From positions 5,965-12,681 of the forward strand of contig DMCD01000098.1 in NCBI GenBank assembly GCA_003445895.1: a stretch of 6,717 bases of DNA. The letters run 5' to 3'. This document shows, piece by piece, positions 5,347 through 6,717 of this stretch. How positions within the stretch are numbered: the first letter of the stretch is position 1; each line of letters begins with the position of its first letter. The position numbers and the translations under genes are program-made. The DNA is from Lachnoclostridium sp. Its GTDB lineage: Bacteria > Bacillota > Clostridia > Lachnospirales > Lachnospiraceae. The notes under the pieces are model-generated. The model searched no databases. It was not told where the DNA came from and worked only from the letters and a program-made list of their open reading frames with translations.

Positions 5347-6717
5347 TTACTGCTGTCCCGGCGCACTCACGGACTGAACGCCGGTGCCTCTTCCGGAGGC
5401 AGGCGCTGTCTGCGATTCTGTCTGGGATGTCTGGCCCGCTCCCGGAGGATCCGTTCCAATCACGGTAACCCTGGTCTCATTTCCGGCGGAGGCCGATGTG
5501 CCGGTGCCGTCAGACTTCCCGGCTTCCACCTCCCGGACCGACGCCGCCGCGTAGGGCTTTGTCAGTGCCGAAGTATCCGCTTCTGTCGGCGCAACCGGGG
5601 CTGTCTTCCGGGATGCTGAAGCGTCCGCGGTCTCTCCGGTGCTGACAGGCGCAGATGCCGCAGCCTGCGTTTCTTTCTTTGTCTCTTCCTGCTTTGCCGC
5701 AGCCGTCTGCGCGGCAGATGCCGCAGGTACACTCTGGCTGCTGCCGGAACCGGACGGAATAACCACTACGTTTGTTCCGGAACCTCCTGTGCCGGACATC
5801 GCCGGGCCGGATGCTGCCGGGCCGCTTCCCGTGCCTCCGGAAACCGTCACGCCGCTTCCCATGGATGCGGAATAGGTCGGCCCGTTCTGCCGGCGAACCA
5901 CGTTGATGACATAGGTCCGCACAGTACCATTGCCTGCGGTGACATTAACCGGAATCGTGTTGATGCCGCTCTGCAGATTGACAGGGCCTGCGCCCGCGAT
6001 GGTCGCGGAGGAATCAAGGGCAGCGGCTTCCACAATAATATCTGCCACCGAATCATCCACGATCAGGTCATACTGCAGGATATCTCTCTGGAATGTGGGC
6101 GTCAGGGCAAATCCGGCCACGCCGAGACCGCCCAGCTTGTTGTTGGGGCTTCCGTCTCCCGCGGGCTTCAGGCATGCCGCCGCCGGCATATTCCTGTAAA
6201 CCGGGATGGAAAAATCCACGGCCGCCGACATCAGCGCCGGGATCTTTGAGAAGTTCACGGCCTCGTCCGCCGCGCCTTCCACGTTCGTCATATACTGATG
6301 CTTGTACCGGTTGTTGGACGTCATGTTGAACTTCTTGAGATACAGCGTATCCTGGCCCTTCTTCAGGTAGCCGTCGCTGTACCAGGAGGCTCCGCCCACG
6401 ATGGCTTTGTGCGGGGTATTCCAGGGTCTCCCGTAGCTTCCGCTCTGGGATGCCCACCAGAGGCCGCGCTGCACCGCTGTCATGCCGCCGGACTGGTACG
6501 CTTCGATGTTAAAGAAGTTGTATATACCGGGATACCCCTCCACGGTGCCGGAAATACTCTTTCCGGTTCCGCCGGAGCCCTGCTCCTGAATGATCATCGC
6601 GGCAATGATGTAGGGGCTTACGCCCGATTCCAGCGCCGCCGTCATAATAATATCCGGATAGGTCTCCTGCTGCACGGCCATCGCCGTTGTGGAGGTCGTG
6701 CCATTTGCTGTATAGGA
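5347..6717 (-). CDS. Cell-wall endo-beta-N-acetylglucosaminidase with cadherin-like domain and Ser/Ala/Thr-rich tail (5' end outside the window)
   Basis: The frame is open from the right edge to a tandem TAATAA at 5344-5349, giving 456 visible residues. The ATG at 6679-6681 is probably internal, because in-frame codons (SYTANGTTSTTA) continue to the edge and no signal peptide is seen. The first part matches the glucosaminidase (GH73-like) fold that cuts peptidoglycan glycan strands. SGVSPYIIAAMIIQEQG holds the probable catalytic Glu (codon 6583-6585), followed by YNFFNIEAY, WNTPHKAIVGGASWY, KKGQDTLYLKKFN and KHQYMTNV. A cadherin-like beta-sandwich module spans about 6135-5893 (FALTPTFQRDILQYDLIVDD to TVRTYVINVVR). 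The rest is a low-complexity tail. No LPxTG sorting motif is present at the C-terminus. It is likely secreted and acts in wall turnover, alongside the membrane protein encoded just downstream. Assignment to the glucosaminidase family is firm; the exact bond cut is inferred. Confidence 0.9.
   Translation of the reverse strand, partial: SYTANGTTSTTAMAVQQETYPDIIMTAALESGVSPYIIAAMIIQEQGSGGTGKSISGTVEGYPGIYNFFNIEAYQSGGMTAVQRGLWWASQSGSYGRPWNTPHKAIVGGASWYSDGYLKKGQDTLYLKKFNMTSNNRYKHQYMTNVEGAADEAVNFSKIPALMSAAVDFSIPVYRNMPAAACLKPAGDGSPNNKLGGLGVAGFALTPTFQRDILQYDLIVDDSVADIIVEAAALDSSATIAGAGPVNLQSGINTIPVNVTAGNGTVRTYVINVVRRQNGPTYSASMGSGVTVSGGTGSGPAASGPAMSGTGGSGTNVVVIPSGSGSSQSVPAASAAQTAAAKQEETKKETQAAASAPVSTGETADASASRKTAPVAPTEADTSALTKPYAAASVREVEAGKSDGTGTSASAGNETRVTVIGTDPPGAGQTSQTESQTAPASGRGTGVQSVSAPGQQ
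5350..5889 (-). other. Low-complexity Ser/Ala/Gly/Thr-rich C-terminal tail of the glucosaminidase
   Basis: About 180 residues lack any predicted fold. The first stretch is Gly/Ser-rich (SGGTGSGPAASGPAMSGTGG), the middle Ala/Gln/Lys/Glu-rich, and the end Ser/Thr/Pro-rich, finishing SAPGQQ. Such tails often span or associate with the cell wall. Composition, not exact repeats, is the signal; I see no regular tandem unit. Confidence 0.7.

Noticed and set aside
5350..5889. Tandem repeats or a sortase signal in the glucosaminidase tail
   Set aside because: Bias in composition is strong, but no regular repeat unit, LPxTG motif or terminal hydrophobic helix is seen.
1..6717. CRISPR arrays, tRNA or rRNA genes, insertion sequences or attachment sites
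   Set aside because: Nearly all of the window is coding on the minus strand; the short gaps contain no direct repeats, tRNA-like folds, transposase fragments or terminal inverted repeats.

Overview
This window is a stretch of chromosome from a Gram-positive anaerobe, most likely a GC-rich member of the Clostridia (Lachnospiraceae-like). The evidence is a ctsR-type stress locus with McsA, McsB and ClpC, strong AGGAGG-like ribosome binding sites, codons rich in G and C at third positions, and secreted proteins with cohesin and cadherin-like beta-sandwich modules of a kind common in that family. All six genes are on the minus strand, so transcription runs from the right end of the window to the left.

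Right part (about 6717 to 3662): a two-gene surface/cell-wall unit. The first gene is a cell-wall hydrolase of the endo-beta-N-acetylglucosaminidase type, cut off at its N-terminus by the window edge. It carries a cadherin-like domain and a long Ser/Ala/Gly/Thr-rich tail. After 54 nt of untranslated spacer and a GTG start comes a membrane-anchored protein with a signal peptide, a cohesin domain, a cadherin-like domain, an unassigned extracellular region, one transmembrane helix and a highly charged cytoplasmic tail. A GC-rich hairpin just beyond its stop probably ends this transcript.

Middle (3457 to 3661): a 205-bp intergenic region. It holds the hairpin, a sigma-A-type promoter (TTGACA, 18 bp, TATGAT) firing leftward, and a near-perfect 23-bp palindrome over the -10 box that looks like the operator of the next gene.

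Left part (3456 to 1): a protein quality-control operon in the order gntR-family regulator, mcsA, mcsB, clpC. The spacing is tight: 14 nt, then a 7-nt overlap, then 54 nt. The position normally held by ctsR is taken by a short GntR/YtrA-type regulator with a Cys-rich C-terminus, and no CtsR heptad or CIRCE element is visible. clpC is cut off by the left edge after 469 codons.

The most notable observation is in McsB. The reading frame is intact and well conserved and keeps the arginines that bind nucleotide phosphates. However, the positions expected to hold the two catalytic glutamates and the active-site cysteine carry Asp, Arg and Tyr. This suggests a protein-arginine pseudokinase, perhaps kept as a ClpC adaptor, inside an operon whose usual regulator has also been replaced.
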